DNA of 64,000 bases from the NCBI RefSeq assembly GCF_030209575.1, contig NZ_JARVRS010000001.1, positions 2,666,001 to 2,730,000 on the forward strand, written 5' to 3'. The notes under the pieces were generated by a model, which worked only from the letters and a program-made list of their open reading frames with translations, searched no databases and was not told the origin of the DNA. This document shows, piece by piece, positions 25,305-33,276 of this stretch. How positions within the stretch are numbered: the first letter of the stretch is position 1; the number at the start of each line of letters is the position of its first letter. Origin of the DNA: Leifsonia sp. fls2-241-R2A-40a (GTDB taxonomy: Bacteria; Actinomycetota; Actinomycetes; Actinomycetales; Microbacteriaceae). The position numbers were made by a program, and so were the translations under genes.

Positions 25305-26972
25305 ATGGCAGATCGTCGGGACCCGGCCACGGGTCGAACAGTCCGTCCGGAAGCGTCGGCGCCGGTGACATCCGTGCTTCCGACGATCCGCGAGGTGCTG
25401 CGGATGGAGCCGGTCGCGGGCGCGCTGCCCGAGGTCGTGACCGGCCGGGACCGGCTGGATGCGCCCGTGCGCTGGGTGCACGTCGCCGAGACCGCGGAGG
25501 CGGCACGGCTCGGTTCGGGCGGCGAACTGCTGCTCGCGACGGGCGTCGGCTGGCCCGCTGAGGACGCGGCCCTCCGGCGACTCGGACGGGTGCTGATCGA
25601 GGCGGAGATCGCCGGCCTCGTGCTCGAGCTGGGACCGCCGATGCCCGCTGCTCCGGCCGCGCTCGTCGACGAGTTCGCGGCGGCCGGGCTGCCGTTCGCG
25701 GTGCTGCACCGGGAGGCGCGCTTCGTGGCGATCACGGAGGCCGTGCACTCCCGGATCATCGCCGAGCAGATGGCCGCGCTGCGCGCGCGGGACGACATCC
25801 ACGCCCTGTTCACCGACCTCAGCCTGCGCGGGAGCCCGGCCGACTTCATCGTGGAGCAGGCGGCGCGCGTCCTCGGCTCGCCGGTCGTGCTGGAGGACAC
25901 CAGCCACCGTGTGATCGCCGCCGCCGGGGAGCTCGGCGAGGCGGAGACCCGCGGCGCGGAGCTCAGCGGCTGGGAGCAGCGCTCCCGCGCAGCGCACCGG
26001 TCGGGGGACGGCGACTGGACGATCGTGCCGGTCGAAGCGAGGGGGATGCGCTGGGGCCGGCTCGTCGGGCTTCCCGGGGAGCCGCATCCCGCCGGCCGGA
26101 CGAACGTGCTCGAGCAGGCGGCGGTGGCGCTCGCGCTCAGCCGGCTGTCCGATCGCGACGAGGACGAGTGGACGCGGCGCAGCCACGATGCGCTGCTCGC
26201 GGCCCTGCTGGGTCGCCGGTTCTCGGGGGACGGCGGCATCACGGCCCGCTTCGAGGCGGTCGGGCTCCCCATCGTCGGGCGTCCGGTCGCCGGGGCGGCC
26301 GTGCGCCTGCGGTCCGGGACGCTGCCGGTGCCGGCTACGGCGCGCGCGGTCGAGGCGGCGCGGTCGGCGGGTGTGGATGCGGTCGCCGGGCGGCATCCCG
26401 AGCAGGCGGGGACGCTCGTGGTCGCGGTCTCCGGCCGCCCGGGTGCCCGGCTCGACGACGCGGTGTTCCAGGCGATCGCCGAAGCCGCCGGATCCGTTCG
26501 GCTCGACGACCCGGCGACCGTCGTCGCCGTGGGGTCGGACGCGCGCGGGATCACCGGGCTGCTGTCGTCGCTGGAGGAGGCGGTCGAACTGGCGACGGGA
26601 GCGCCCACACCCCCCGAGGCGCGCCTCGGCCGCCGGCCGGTGGTGCAGCGCGTGCAGCACCGTCCGCTGCTCCGGCTGGTCAACGCCCTGGGCAACGACC
26701 CGCGGATGCTGGAGCACACGGAGCAGATGCTGCGCCCGCTCATCGAGCACGACCTCGCGACCGGCGGCGACCTGGTGGAGGTGCTCCGGGCGTACCTCAG
26801 CCACCCCGGCAACCGCACCCGCGCCGCCGCCGCGAGCCATCTGTCCCGGTCGGTCTTCTACCAGCGCATCGCCCTCATCGAAGAGCTGCTCGGGATGGAC
26901 CTGGACGAAGGCGAGACCGTCGCGGCGCTCCACGCGGCCGTTCTGGCGCGCGGTCGGACGTCCTCCCGCTGA
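25305..26972 (+). CDS. PucR family transcriptional regulator
   Basis: The 555-residue regulator has an N-terminal PucR purine-catabolism-type sensor domain (about residues 25-145, with VRWVHVAETAEAARLGSGGE), a central GGDEF-like degenerate region, and a C-terminal PucR HTH_30 domain (about 480-545, with AYLSHPGNRTRAAAASHLSRS and FYQRIALIEELLGMDL). It diverges from the mmsA operon and most probably activates it in response to the amino donor or its aldehyde. GGAGGGG lies eight bases before the ATG. Confidence 0.92.
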   Translation: MADRRDPATGRTVRPEASAPVTSVLPTIREVLRMEPVAGALPEVVTGRDRLDAPVRWVHVAETAEAARLGSGGELLLATGVGWPAEDAALRRLGRVLIEAEIAGLVLELGPPMPAAPAALVDEFAAAGLPFAVLHREARFVAITEAVHSRIIAEQMAALRARDDIHALFTDLSLRGSPADFIVEQAARVLGSPVVLEDTSHRVIAAAGELGEAETRGAELSGWEQRSRAAHRSGDGDWTIVPVEARGMRWGRLVGLPGEPHPAGRTNVLEQAAVALALSRLSDRDEDEWTRRSHDALLAALLGRRFSGDGGITARFEAVGLPIVGRPVAGAAVRLRSGTLPVPATARAVEAARSAGVDAVAGRHPEQAGTLVVAVSGRPGARLDDAVFQAIAEAAGSVRLDDPATVVAVGSDARGITGLLSSLEEAVELATGAPTPPEARLGRRPVVQRVQHRPLLRLVNALGNDPRMLEHTEQMLRPLIEHDLATGGDLVEVLRAYLSHPGNRTRAAAASHLSRSVFYQRIALIEELLGMDLDEGETVAALHAAVLARGRTSSR

Positions 26973-26996
26973 CCGCCGGCGTCCGTCCCGTTTCTC

Positions 26997-27051
26997 GATT
27001 TGCGCCAAATCGTGGTTCTGCGCCCCGCAGAACCACGATTTGGCGCAAATC
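26997..27051. repeat. Three-box palindromic element T1 (perfect 26-bp inverted repeat)
   Basis: The 55 bp consist of GATTTGCGCCAAATC, linker GTGGT, TCTGCGCCCCGCAGA, linker ACCAC, and GATTTGGCGCAAATC. Each 15-nt box is itself palindromic or nearly so, and the whole is a perfect dyad with a 26-bp stem and a CCC loop. It lies between the convergent ends of pucR and the FAD oxidoreductase gene. It could act as a bidirectional terminator, although no T-tract follows. Confidence 0.9.
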
Positions 27052-27083
27052 TTCCGTCAGCAGCTTGGGAGAGGCCGCGGCCG

Positions 27084-28499
27084 TCAGGAGTCGAAGCCGA
27101 GGCCGACCGCATCCAGCGTGCGCAGGAAGGCGTTGCGGTGCCCGGACCGGTGGTCGGCCTGGTCGAGCGACCACCGGGTGAGGTTGATGCCGAGGGATGC
27201 CGCCGGCTCCGGCGGGAACGGGATCGGGCGGCTGCGCACCATCTCCAGCTCGGTCCGTTCGGTCGTCCGACCGGCGAGCAGGTCGAGCATCACCTTCGCG
27301 CCGAAGTGCGTCGCGGCGACGCCCAGGCCGGTGTAGCCCGCGGCGTACGCGACGCGTCCCTCGCGCGCCGAACCGAAGAACGCGCAGAACCGGCTGCAGG
27401 TGTCGATCGCGCCGGCCCACCGGTGCGTGAACGTCAGGCCCTCGAGCTGCGGGAAGGTCGTGAAGAAGTGGCTCGCAAGCTGCCGGAAGGTCTCCGGACG
27501 GTCCTCGTACGCGGAGCGGACGCGGCCGCCGTAGTGGTACACCGCGTCGTAGCCGCCGAAGAGGATGCGGTCGTCGGCGGTCAGCCGGTAGTAATGGAAC
27601 TGGTTCGCCGAGTCGCCGATGCCCTGCCGCCCCATCCAGCCGATCGACTCCCGCCGTGATGCGCTGAGCGGCTCCGACATCAGGACGTAGTCGTACACGG
27701 GGACGGTTGCGAGGCGGTTCCGGCGCAGCAGGCTGGGGAACACGTTCGTCGCGAGCGCCGTGCGCTGCGAGCGGAGGGTCCCGGTCGGGGTCTCCAGTTC
27801 CGTCCCGTCGCCGATGCCCTCCACCGGGCTGCGCTCGAATATCTCGACGCCCGCCTCCACGCAGGCGCGTGCCAGTGCCCGCGCGAGCTTCGCCGGGTGG
27901 ACGAGGGCCGAATCCCTGTGGCGCAGCAGTCCGGCCTCATAGCTGGGGGAGTGGACGAGCGACTGCACCGCATCCCGGTCGAGGAAGGTCGCGTCCGGGC
28001 CCGCCGCCTCGCGGAGCCACTCCACCTGGTGCGGCTCGGTGGCGACATCCAGGCCGCCGTTGCGCTCGAACTCCGCGTCGAGCCCCAGCTCGGCGACGGT
28101 CGCCTCTATCTCGTCGAGGTTCTGCATCCCGAGCCGCTGCAGGACGTCGAACTCGCTGGGCCAGCGGGAACGGCCGTTCTCGTCGCCGTGGGTGAGGCTG
28201 GCCTCGGCGAAGCCGCCGTTGCGCCCGGAGGCAGCCCATCCGATCCTCCGCCCCTCGACGAGGACGACCCGGGCCGACGGGTCCTCGCGCTTCGCCAGCA
28301 GCGCCGTCCACAACCCGGTGTAGCCGCCGCCGACCACGGCCAGGTCGCAGCTGACGTCGCCGCGGAGCCGGGGGTAGTGGTCGCCGGGCGCGTCCTCCGT
28401 CCAGAACACCGCCTGGCGGGCGGGGGCGAGGGCGTGTCGGACGACCGCGTCGTCGGGTCGTCGCCGCTCGAAGACGGTGCTGGTCCGGGATGGGCTCAC
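27084..28499 (-). CDS. FAD-dependent amine oxidoreductase (DAO/PuuB-like)
   Basis: The product of about 471 residues is a DadA/PuuB-type flavoprotein. The FAD-binding motif is CDLAVVGGGYTGLWTALLAK, followed by VVLVEGRRIGWAASGRNGGF, which marks gamma-glutamylputrescine oxidase and related enzymes. The C-terminal GRVAYAAGYTGLGVAATHFG completes the FAD site. It probably deaminates an amine or amino acid, feeding the aminotransferase/MmsA route. The start is GTG at 28499 (CAGAAT six bases upstream) or GTG at 28505. It diverges from the LacI gene. Confidence 0.88.
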   Translation of the reverse strand: MSPSRTSTVFERRRPDDAVVRHALAPARQAVFWTEDAPGDHYPRLRGDVSCDLAVVGGGYTGLWTALLAKREDPSARVVLVEGRRIGWAASGRNGGFAEASLTHGDENGRSRWPSEFDVLQRLGMQNLDEIEATVAELGLDAEFERNGGLDVATEPHQVEWLREAAGPDATFLDRDAVQSLVHSPSYEAGLLRHRDSALVHPAKLARALARACVEAGVEIFERSPVEGIGDGTELETPTGTLRSQRTALATNVFPSLLRRNRLATVPVYDYVLMSEPLSASRRESIGWMGRQGIGDSANQFHYYRLTADDRILFGGYDAVYHYGGRVRSAYEDRPETFRQLASHFFTTFPQLEGLTFTHRWAGAIDTCSRFCAFFGSAREGRVAYAAGYTGLGVAATHFGAKVMLDLLAGRTTERTELEMVRSRPIPFPPEPAASLGINLTRWSLDQADHRSGHRNAFLRTLDAVGLGFDS

Positions 28500-28655
28500 G
28501 GCCACATTCTGCCGGACGCGCCCGCACCCGTTCGTCGGGAAAGCCGGGACGCTCCGTGCATTCCGTCCGGCGCCGGTTCGGGATGCACGATGCTCGAGGT
28601 ACGCCGAGCGCGCGAACAAGTAATGTTGGCCGCGCACCAAGGAAGGGAGGCGGCC

Positions 28656-29687
28656 GTGAGCAACGGAGCGGGGCGCGTGACGATCGCGGGGCTGGCCGAC
28701 CAGCTGGGGCTGTCGAAGGCGTCGGTCTCGTACGCGCTCAACGGGCTGCCGGGTGTGAGCGAGGAGACGCGGGAGCGGGTGCTGGCCCTCGCCGAGCAGC
28801 TGGGATGGCATCCCAGCTCGTCCGCGCGGGCACTGTCGCGTGCGCGCTCGGACACGATCGGCATCGTCCTGCGGCGGGATCCGGGGCTGCTCGGCGCCGA
28901 GCCGTACTACATGAGCCTGCTTGCGGGCGTCGAGAGCGAACTCTCGGAGACGGGCCAGTCGCTGCTGCTCCGGATGGTCGGGGCGGACACCGGCCAGGAG
29001 GTCGCGGCGTACCGGCGCTGGAGCGCCGAGGCCCGGGTGGACGGAGTGATGTTGTTCGACATCACGTTCGAGGACCCGCGCCCGCAGCTGCTGGAGGAGC
29101 TCGGGCTCGCCTACGTGCTGCACGGCAACCGCGAGACCATCGCGCCCGGGAAGGTGCTGCTCTACAACGCCCGGGCGGACGCGGGTCTGCTGGTCGGGCA
29201 CCTCGCCTCGCTCGGCCACCGGCGCGCACTGCACATCGCGGGTCCCGCCGAGTTCGAGCACGAGAAGGACCGCCGCGACTCGGTCGCCGACCACGGGCGT
29301 GAGCTCGGGCTGGAGTTCGTCTTCGCCCCGTCGGACTACTCGATGGAGGCGGGGGAGCGGATCGCCGCGTCGGTGGTGGGCGACGATCCGTCGATCACCG
29401 GGGTGCTCACGTCCAACGACCTGCTGGCGCTCGGCGCCCAGACGGCGCTCACCCACGCCGGGCGCGAGGATGTGGCGATCGTCAGCTGGGACGACTCCCT
29501 GCTCTGCCGGCTGGGGACGCGTCCCATCACCGCCCTCGACCGGTACCCGGAGGAGCAGGGCCGGAGGTCGACGCGCCTCCTGCTGGACCAGCTGGCCGGC
29601 AAGCCCGCGTTCGACCGGCGCGCCCGGCCGAGCCGGCTCGTGCCGCGCGCCACGAGCCTCCGCGCGCCGCAGCCCGCCGCGCGCTGA
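28656..29687 (+). CDS. LacI family transcriptional regulator
   Basis: The 343-residue regulator has the LacI helix-turn-helix at its N-terminus (VTIAGLADQLGLSKASVSYA and LNGLPGVSEETRERV) and a sugar-binding periplasmic-protein-like domain (residues 60-343). AAGGGAGG precedes the GTG start by five bases, and TAATGT at 28621 is a possible -10. The gene lies directly upstream of a sugar ABC operon whose promoter contains a LacI-type palindrome, so it most likely represses that operon and responds to its substrate. The coding frame continues far upstream without meaning. Confidence 0.93.
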   Translation: MSNGAGRVTIAGLADQLGLSKASVSYALNGLPGVSEETRERVLALAEQLGWHPSSSARALSRARSDTIGIVLRRDPGLLGAEPYYMSLLAGVESELSETGQSLLLRMVGADTGQEVAAYRRWSAEARVDGVMLFDITFEDPRPQLLEELGLAYVLHGNRETIAPGKVLLYNARADAGLLVGHLASLGHRRALHIAGPAEFEHEKDRRDSVADHGRELGLEFVFAPSDYSMEAGERIAASVVGDDPSITGVLTSNDLLALGAQTALTHAGREDVAIVSWDDSLLCRLGTRPITALDRYPEEQGRRSTRLLLDQLAGKPAFDRRARPSRLVPRATSLRAPQPAAR

Positions 29688-29747
29688 CGCGCCGCTGCCC
29701 GCTGACCTGCGCTGCCCGCTGACGCGCCGCCCGCTGACGCGCCTTCC
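29682..29747. repeat. Four imperfect 15-18 bp tandem repeats at the lacI stop
   Basis: Units based on CGCTGACGCGCCGCTGCC occur at about 29682, 29700, 29717 and 29732. The first unit contains the lacI stop codon, so the array seems to have grown from the gene end. Confidence 0.7.
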
Positions 29748-29770
29748 GCCACCACGGGAGGCCGGGCCGT

Positions 29771-29825
29771 CATTCGTCACGAATCGCGCACATTCGTCAC
29801 GAATGCCGCCGATTCGTGACGAATC
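29771..29825. repeat. Three-box palindromic element T2
   Basis: The 55 bp are CATTCGTCACGAATC, linker GCGCA, CATTCGTCACGAATG, linker CCGCC, and GATTCGTGACGAATC. Each box contains the 13-nt palindrome ATTCGT-C/G-ACGAAT. Box centres are exactly 20 bp apart, as in T1 and T3. It lies in the 330-base gap between lacI and the sugar operon, about 90 bases before the promoter. The rest of the gap holds the tandem array and the promoter. Confidence 0.9.
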
Positions 29826-29915
29826 CCGCGGGGCGGGAACGTCGCCGAAGCGTTATCGAAAGCCGCCGGGCAGGCGGACGAGCCGGTATACCCTCGGACG
29901 AGGCGAAGTCAAGGA

Positions 29916-29943
29916 TTGACACCTGAACCGGTTAAGTTAGGCT
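29916..29943 (+). promoter_or_regulatory. Promoter and LacI-type operator of the sugar operon
   Basis: TTGACA (29916-29921) and TAGGCT (29938-29943) are separated by 16 bases. The spacer holds AACCGGTT (29926-29933), a perfect palindrome with the central CG typical of LacI-family operators, inside the longer TGAACCGGTTAA. A repressor bound here would block polymerase. The leader to the start at 30018 is about 65 bases. Confidence 0.7.
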
Positions 29944-30017
29944 CAGCGTGGCGCTCCCGCGCTCGGCTCTCGCACCAGAGCCGGGATCGCCCCCCATCAA
30001 GAGACGAAGGAGTCACA

Positions 30018-31322
30018 ATGAGGAAACGCGCCATTGCCGTCGCGGCAGTCGCCGCTGCGGTCTCGCTCGTGGTCGCGGGCTGCAGCAGCTCGGGATCCGG
30101 AGGGTCGTCCAGCGGGGCGACGCTCACCTACTGGGCCAGCAACCAGGGAACGAGCCTCGACAACGACAAGCAGGTCCTCACCCCCGTCCTGGACGACTTC
30201 ACCAAGCAGACCGGCATCAAGGTCAAGCTCGAGGTCATCGGCTGGAACGACCTGCAGACGCGCATCCAGACCGCCGTCACGTCGGGCCAGGGCCCGGACG
30301 TCCTGAACATCGGAAACACCTGGGCCGCCTCCCTGCAGGCGACCGGCGCGTTCCTGCCCTTCGACGACGCCAACATGAAGGCGATCGGCGGCAGCGACAA
30401 GTTCGTCAAGGCCGCGCTCGCCACCGGCGGCGCCGAGGGCAAGCCGGTCACCAGCGTCCCGCTCTACGGTCTCGCCTACGGCCTCTACTACAACAAGAAG
30501 ATGTTCTCCGACGCCGGCGTGCAGCCCCCGACGACGTGGGAGGAACTGGTCACCGACGCGAAGAAGCTCACCAACGGCTCGCAGTACGGCTTCTCGCTCG
30601 CAGCGGGCAGCTACACCGAGAACGTCCACTTCGCGTTCATCAACTCGGCCCAGAACGGCGGCGAGTGGTTCGACAAGAAGGGCAACCCGACGTTCGACAG
30701 CCAGGCGAACATCGACGGCATCAAGCGCTACCTCGACCTGATGCAGACCGACAAGGTCGTCAACCCGTCGAACGCTCAGTACGACAACGGTGTCCAGGCG
30801 GTCAACGACTTCGCCACCGGCAAGGTCGCGATGATCCTCAGCCAGAACAACGCCGACGCCTCCATCGTCGCCAACGGCATGAAGAACGACCAGTACGGCG
30901 TCGTGCCGTTCCCGGCCCCGGACGGCGGCAAGCCGATCGCCACCTTCATCGCCGGCATCAACCTGTCGATCTTCAAGAACACGAAGCAGAAGGATGCGGC
31001 CCTCAAGTTCGTCAAGTACATGACGAGCAAGGACGTCCAGACCACTCTGGGCAAGCCGTACGCCAGCCTGCCGGTGCTCAACGACGCCAAGGCCGTCTTC
31101 ACGGACAACGCCGAAGAGGCCGCGACGTTCCAGAAGATCTACAACACCATGTCGAAGCCGCTCCCGCTGGTTCCCGCAGAGGACCAGTTCGAGAACACCG
31201 TCGGCAAGGCGATGAACGACATGTTCGCCAAGATCGCCACCGGCAGCACGGTCTCCGACTCCGACATCAAGACCGCGCTGAAGAACGCGCAGGACCAGGT
31301 CAAGCAGTCGCTGGGCGGCTGA
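30018..31322 (+). CDS. Sugar ABC transporter substrate-binding lipoprotein
   Basis: The 434-residue protein is a family 1 solute-binding protein of a CUT1 carbohydrate transporter. It has a lipoprotein signal peptide ending in LVVAGC, with C22 as the lipidated residue, and the core TLTYWASNQGTSLDNDKQVL, LYYNKKMFSDAGVQPPTTWE and FIAGINLSIFKNTKQKDAAL. AAGGAG lies five bases upstream of the ATG. It is the first gene of the operon. The sugar is not evident from sequence, but the glycoside hydrolase at the operon end suggests an oligosaccharide. Confidence 0.93.
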   Translation: MRKRAIAVAAVAAAVSLVVAGCSSSGSGGSSSGATLTYWASNQGTSLDNDKQVLTPVLDDFTKQTGIKVKLEVIGWNDLQTRIQTAVTSGQGPDVLNIGNTWAASLQATGAFLPFDDANMKAIGGSDKFVKAALATGGAEGKPVTSVPLYGLAYGLYYNKKMFSDAGVQPPTTWEELVTDAKKLTNGSQYGFSLAAGSYTENVHFAFINSAQNGGEWFDKKGNPTFDSQANIDGIKRYLDLMQTDKVVNPSNAQYDNGVQAVNDFATGKVAMILSQNNADASIVANGMKNDQYGVVPFPAPDGGKPIATFIAGINLSIFKNTKQKDAALKFVKYMTSKDVQTTLGKPYASLPVLNDAKAVFTDNAEEAATFQKIYNTMSKPLPLVPAEDQFENTVGKAMNDMFAKIATGSTVSDSDIKTALKNAQDQVKQSLGG

Positions 31323-31340
31323 TCCCGGAGACCTGCTCTG

Positions 31341-31384
31341 CCGGGCGGGGCGCGACCGCATCCGCGGCTCCGCGTCCCGCCCGG
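31341..31384 (+). other. Intra-operon hairpin after the binding-protein gene
   Basis: CCGGGCGGG (31341-31349) pairs with CCCGCCCGG (31376-31384). Such GC-rich stems between binding-protein and permease genes commonly stabilise the upstream message or reduce read-through. No T-tract is seen. Confidence 0.55.
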
Positions 31385-31411
31385 TGACAGCCACACCCTG
31401 TAAGGAGACCC

Positions 31412-32395
31412 ATGTCGACGACGACAGACGTCCGAGGCCCCGCCGTCACCGTGCCGGCTGCGGCCGCACCGCCCAAGCCGAAGCGCCGCCGCCCGAAGGG
31501 ATGGTGGCTGCCGTTCATCCTGCTCGCGCCCGCGATCGTGTTCGAGCTCCTCATCCACGTCGTCCCGATGCTCACCGGCATCTGGATCAGCTTCCTGCAG
31601 CTCACCAAGTTCTACATCGCGAACTGGGGCGAGGCCCCGTTCGTCGGGCTGAAGAACTACGCCGTCGCCCTCGACTTCAGCGGCTCGGTCGGCCAGGGAC
31701 TGCTCAAGTCCTTCTTCGTGACCGTCGGCTTCACCATCCTGGTCGTCGGCCTCTCCTGGGCGCTCGGGATGGCCGCGGCCGTCGCGCTGCAGGAGCGCTT
31801 CCGCGGGCGGGCGTTCTTCCGCACGCTGTTCCTGGTGCCCTACGCGCTGCCGCTCTACGCGGGCATCATCACCTGGAAGTTCATGTTCCAGAAGGACACC
31901 GGCGCGATCAACCACTTCCTGTTCGACAACCTGGGGCTTCCCGGCGACAAGCCGTTCTGGCTGATCGGCGGCAACGCCTTCTGGTCGATCGTCATCGTCG
32001 CGATCTGGCGGCTCTGGCCGTTCGCGTTCCTGATGCTGATGGCGGGACTTCAGTCCGTCCCCGCCGAGGTCTACGAGGCCTCCGCGGTCGACGGCGCCAA
32101 GCCGTTCCGGCAATGGCGTTCGATCACGCTGCCGATGGTGCGGCCGGTGAACGCGGTGCTGCTGCTCGTGATGTTCCTGTGGACGTTCAACGACTTCAAT
32201 ACGCCGTTCGTCCTGTTCGGGAGCACCGCCCAACCGCCGGGCGGCGACCTGATCTCGTTCCACATCTACAACGCGTCGTTCCTGACCTGGAACTTCGGCT
32301 CGGGCGCCGCGATGAGCGTCCTGCTGCTGCTGTTCCTGCTGGTCGTCACCGGCGCCTACCTGCTCGTCGTGAACCGGAGGAACCGCAATGCGTGA
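31412..32395 (+). CDS. Sugar ABC transporter permease (MalF-like)
   Basis: The 327-residue inner-membrane protein has six helices after a proline/lysine-rich cytoplasmic N-terminus (PPKPKRRRPKGWWLPF). The EAA loop, YEASAVDGAKPFRQWRSITL, contacts the ATPase. It follows the binding-protein gene by 89 bases, and AAGGAGA lies upstream of its ATG. It forms the membrane channel with the next gene's product. No ATPase gene is in the operon, so a shared MsiK-type ATPase elsewhere is likely. Confidence 0.93.
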   Translation: MSTTTDVRGPAVTVPAAAAPPKPKRRRPKGWWLPFILLAPAIVFELLIHVVPMLTGIWISFLQLTKFYIANWGEAPFVGLKNYAVALDFSGSVGQGLLKSFFVTVGFTILVVGLSWALGMAAAVALQERFRGRAFFRTLFLVPYALPLYAGIITWKFMFQKDTGAINHFLFDNLGLPGDKPFWLIGGNAFWSIVIVAIWRLWPFAFLMLMAGLQSVPAEVYEASAVDGAKPFRQWRSITLPMVRPVNAVLLLVMFLWTFNDFNTPFVLFGSTAQPPGGDLISFHIYNASFLTWNFGSGAAMSVLLLLFLLVVTGAYLLVVNRRNRNA

Positions 32396-33227
32396 GACCC
32401 GCTCTTCCCACGTCTTCCGCTGGGTCACCATCGCCTTCCTGACCGTCTTCACGGTGGTGCCGCTGTACGTCATGGTCACCTCGTCGGTGAAGCCGCTGTC
32501 GGAGGTGCAGTCCGCGTTCACCTGGTGGCCGCAGACCTTCACCATCCAGCCGTTCATCGATATGTGGACGACCGTCCCGCTCGCCTCGTACTTCGTCAAC
32601 AGCCTCATCGTGTCGAGCGCTGCGACGCTGATCTCGCTGGTGATCGCCGTCTTCGCCGCCTATGCGGTGTCGCGCTACCGGTTCAAGGGCCGCAACGTGT
32701 TCACCACGACGGTGCTGTCGACGCAGATGTTCCCCGGCGTGCTGTTCCTGCTGCCGCTGTTCCTCATCTTCGTGAACATCAACCAGGCGACCGGGATCCA
32801 GCTGGTTGGCACCCGCTGGGGACTCATCATCACCTACTTCACGTTCGTGTTGCCGTTCTCGATCTGGATGCTCGCCGGCTACTTCGACAACATCCCGCAC
32901 GAGCTCGACGAGGCCGCCAAGGTGGATGGGTCGGGCCCGATGGGCGCGCTCTGGCACGTCGTCCTCCCGGCGGCCCGCCCGGGCCTGATCGCGGTCGCGA
33001 TCTACTCGTTCATGACGAGTTGGGGAGAGGTGCTGTTCGCCTCCGTGATGACGACGGACGAGAACCGGACGCTCGCGGTCGGCCTTCAGCTCTACTCCAC
33101 GCAGACGAACGTGTACTGGAACCAGATCATGGCGGCTTCGCTGGTGGTATCGGTCCCGATCGTGGTCGCCTTCCTGCTGCTGCAGCGCAACTTCGTCGCC
33201 GGGCTGACCGCCGGCGCGGTGAAGTGA
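32388..33227 (+). CDS. Sugar ABC transporter permease (MalG-like)
   Basis: The 279-residue protein is the second channel subunit, with six membrane helices and the EAA loop LDEAAKVDGSGPMGALWHVV. Its ATG overlaps the end of the previous gene by eight bases, so the two are translated together. The C-terminal LLQRNFVAGLTAGAVK is the usual MalG-type ending. Confidence 0.93.
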   Translation: MRETRSSHVFRWVTIAFLTVFTVVPLYVMVTSSVKPLSEVQSAFTWWPQTFTIQPFIDMWTTVPLASYFVNSLIVSSAATLISLVIAVFAAYAVSRYRFKGRNVFTTTVLSTQMFPGVLFLLPLFLIFVNINQATGIQLVGTRWGLIITYFTFVLPFSIWMLAGYFDNIPHELDEAAKVDGSGPMGALWHVVLPAARPGLIAVAIYSFMTSWGEVLFASVMTTDENRTLAVGLQLYSTQTNVYWNQIMAASLVVSVPIVVAFLLLQRNFVAGLTAGAVK

Positions 33228-33276
33228 CGCGCGGCCCGCACCGCTTCTTCTTCAGCACTTCCTTCTGAAAGGCATC

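Noticed and set aside
23717-26818. A 1033-codon leftward reading frame covering mmsA and the whole of pucR in antisense
   Set aside because: Only the mmsA part has protein-family features; the rest is low-complexity Ser/Arg/Ala shadow of pucR, and a good ribosome site supports the start at 25213.
27084-29780. An 898-codon leftward frame covering lacI and the oxidoreductase
   Set aside because: The upstream half is an antisense shadow of lacI; the FAD motif gives the true N-terminus near 28499.
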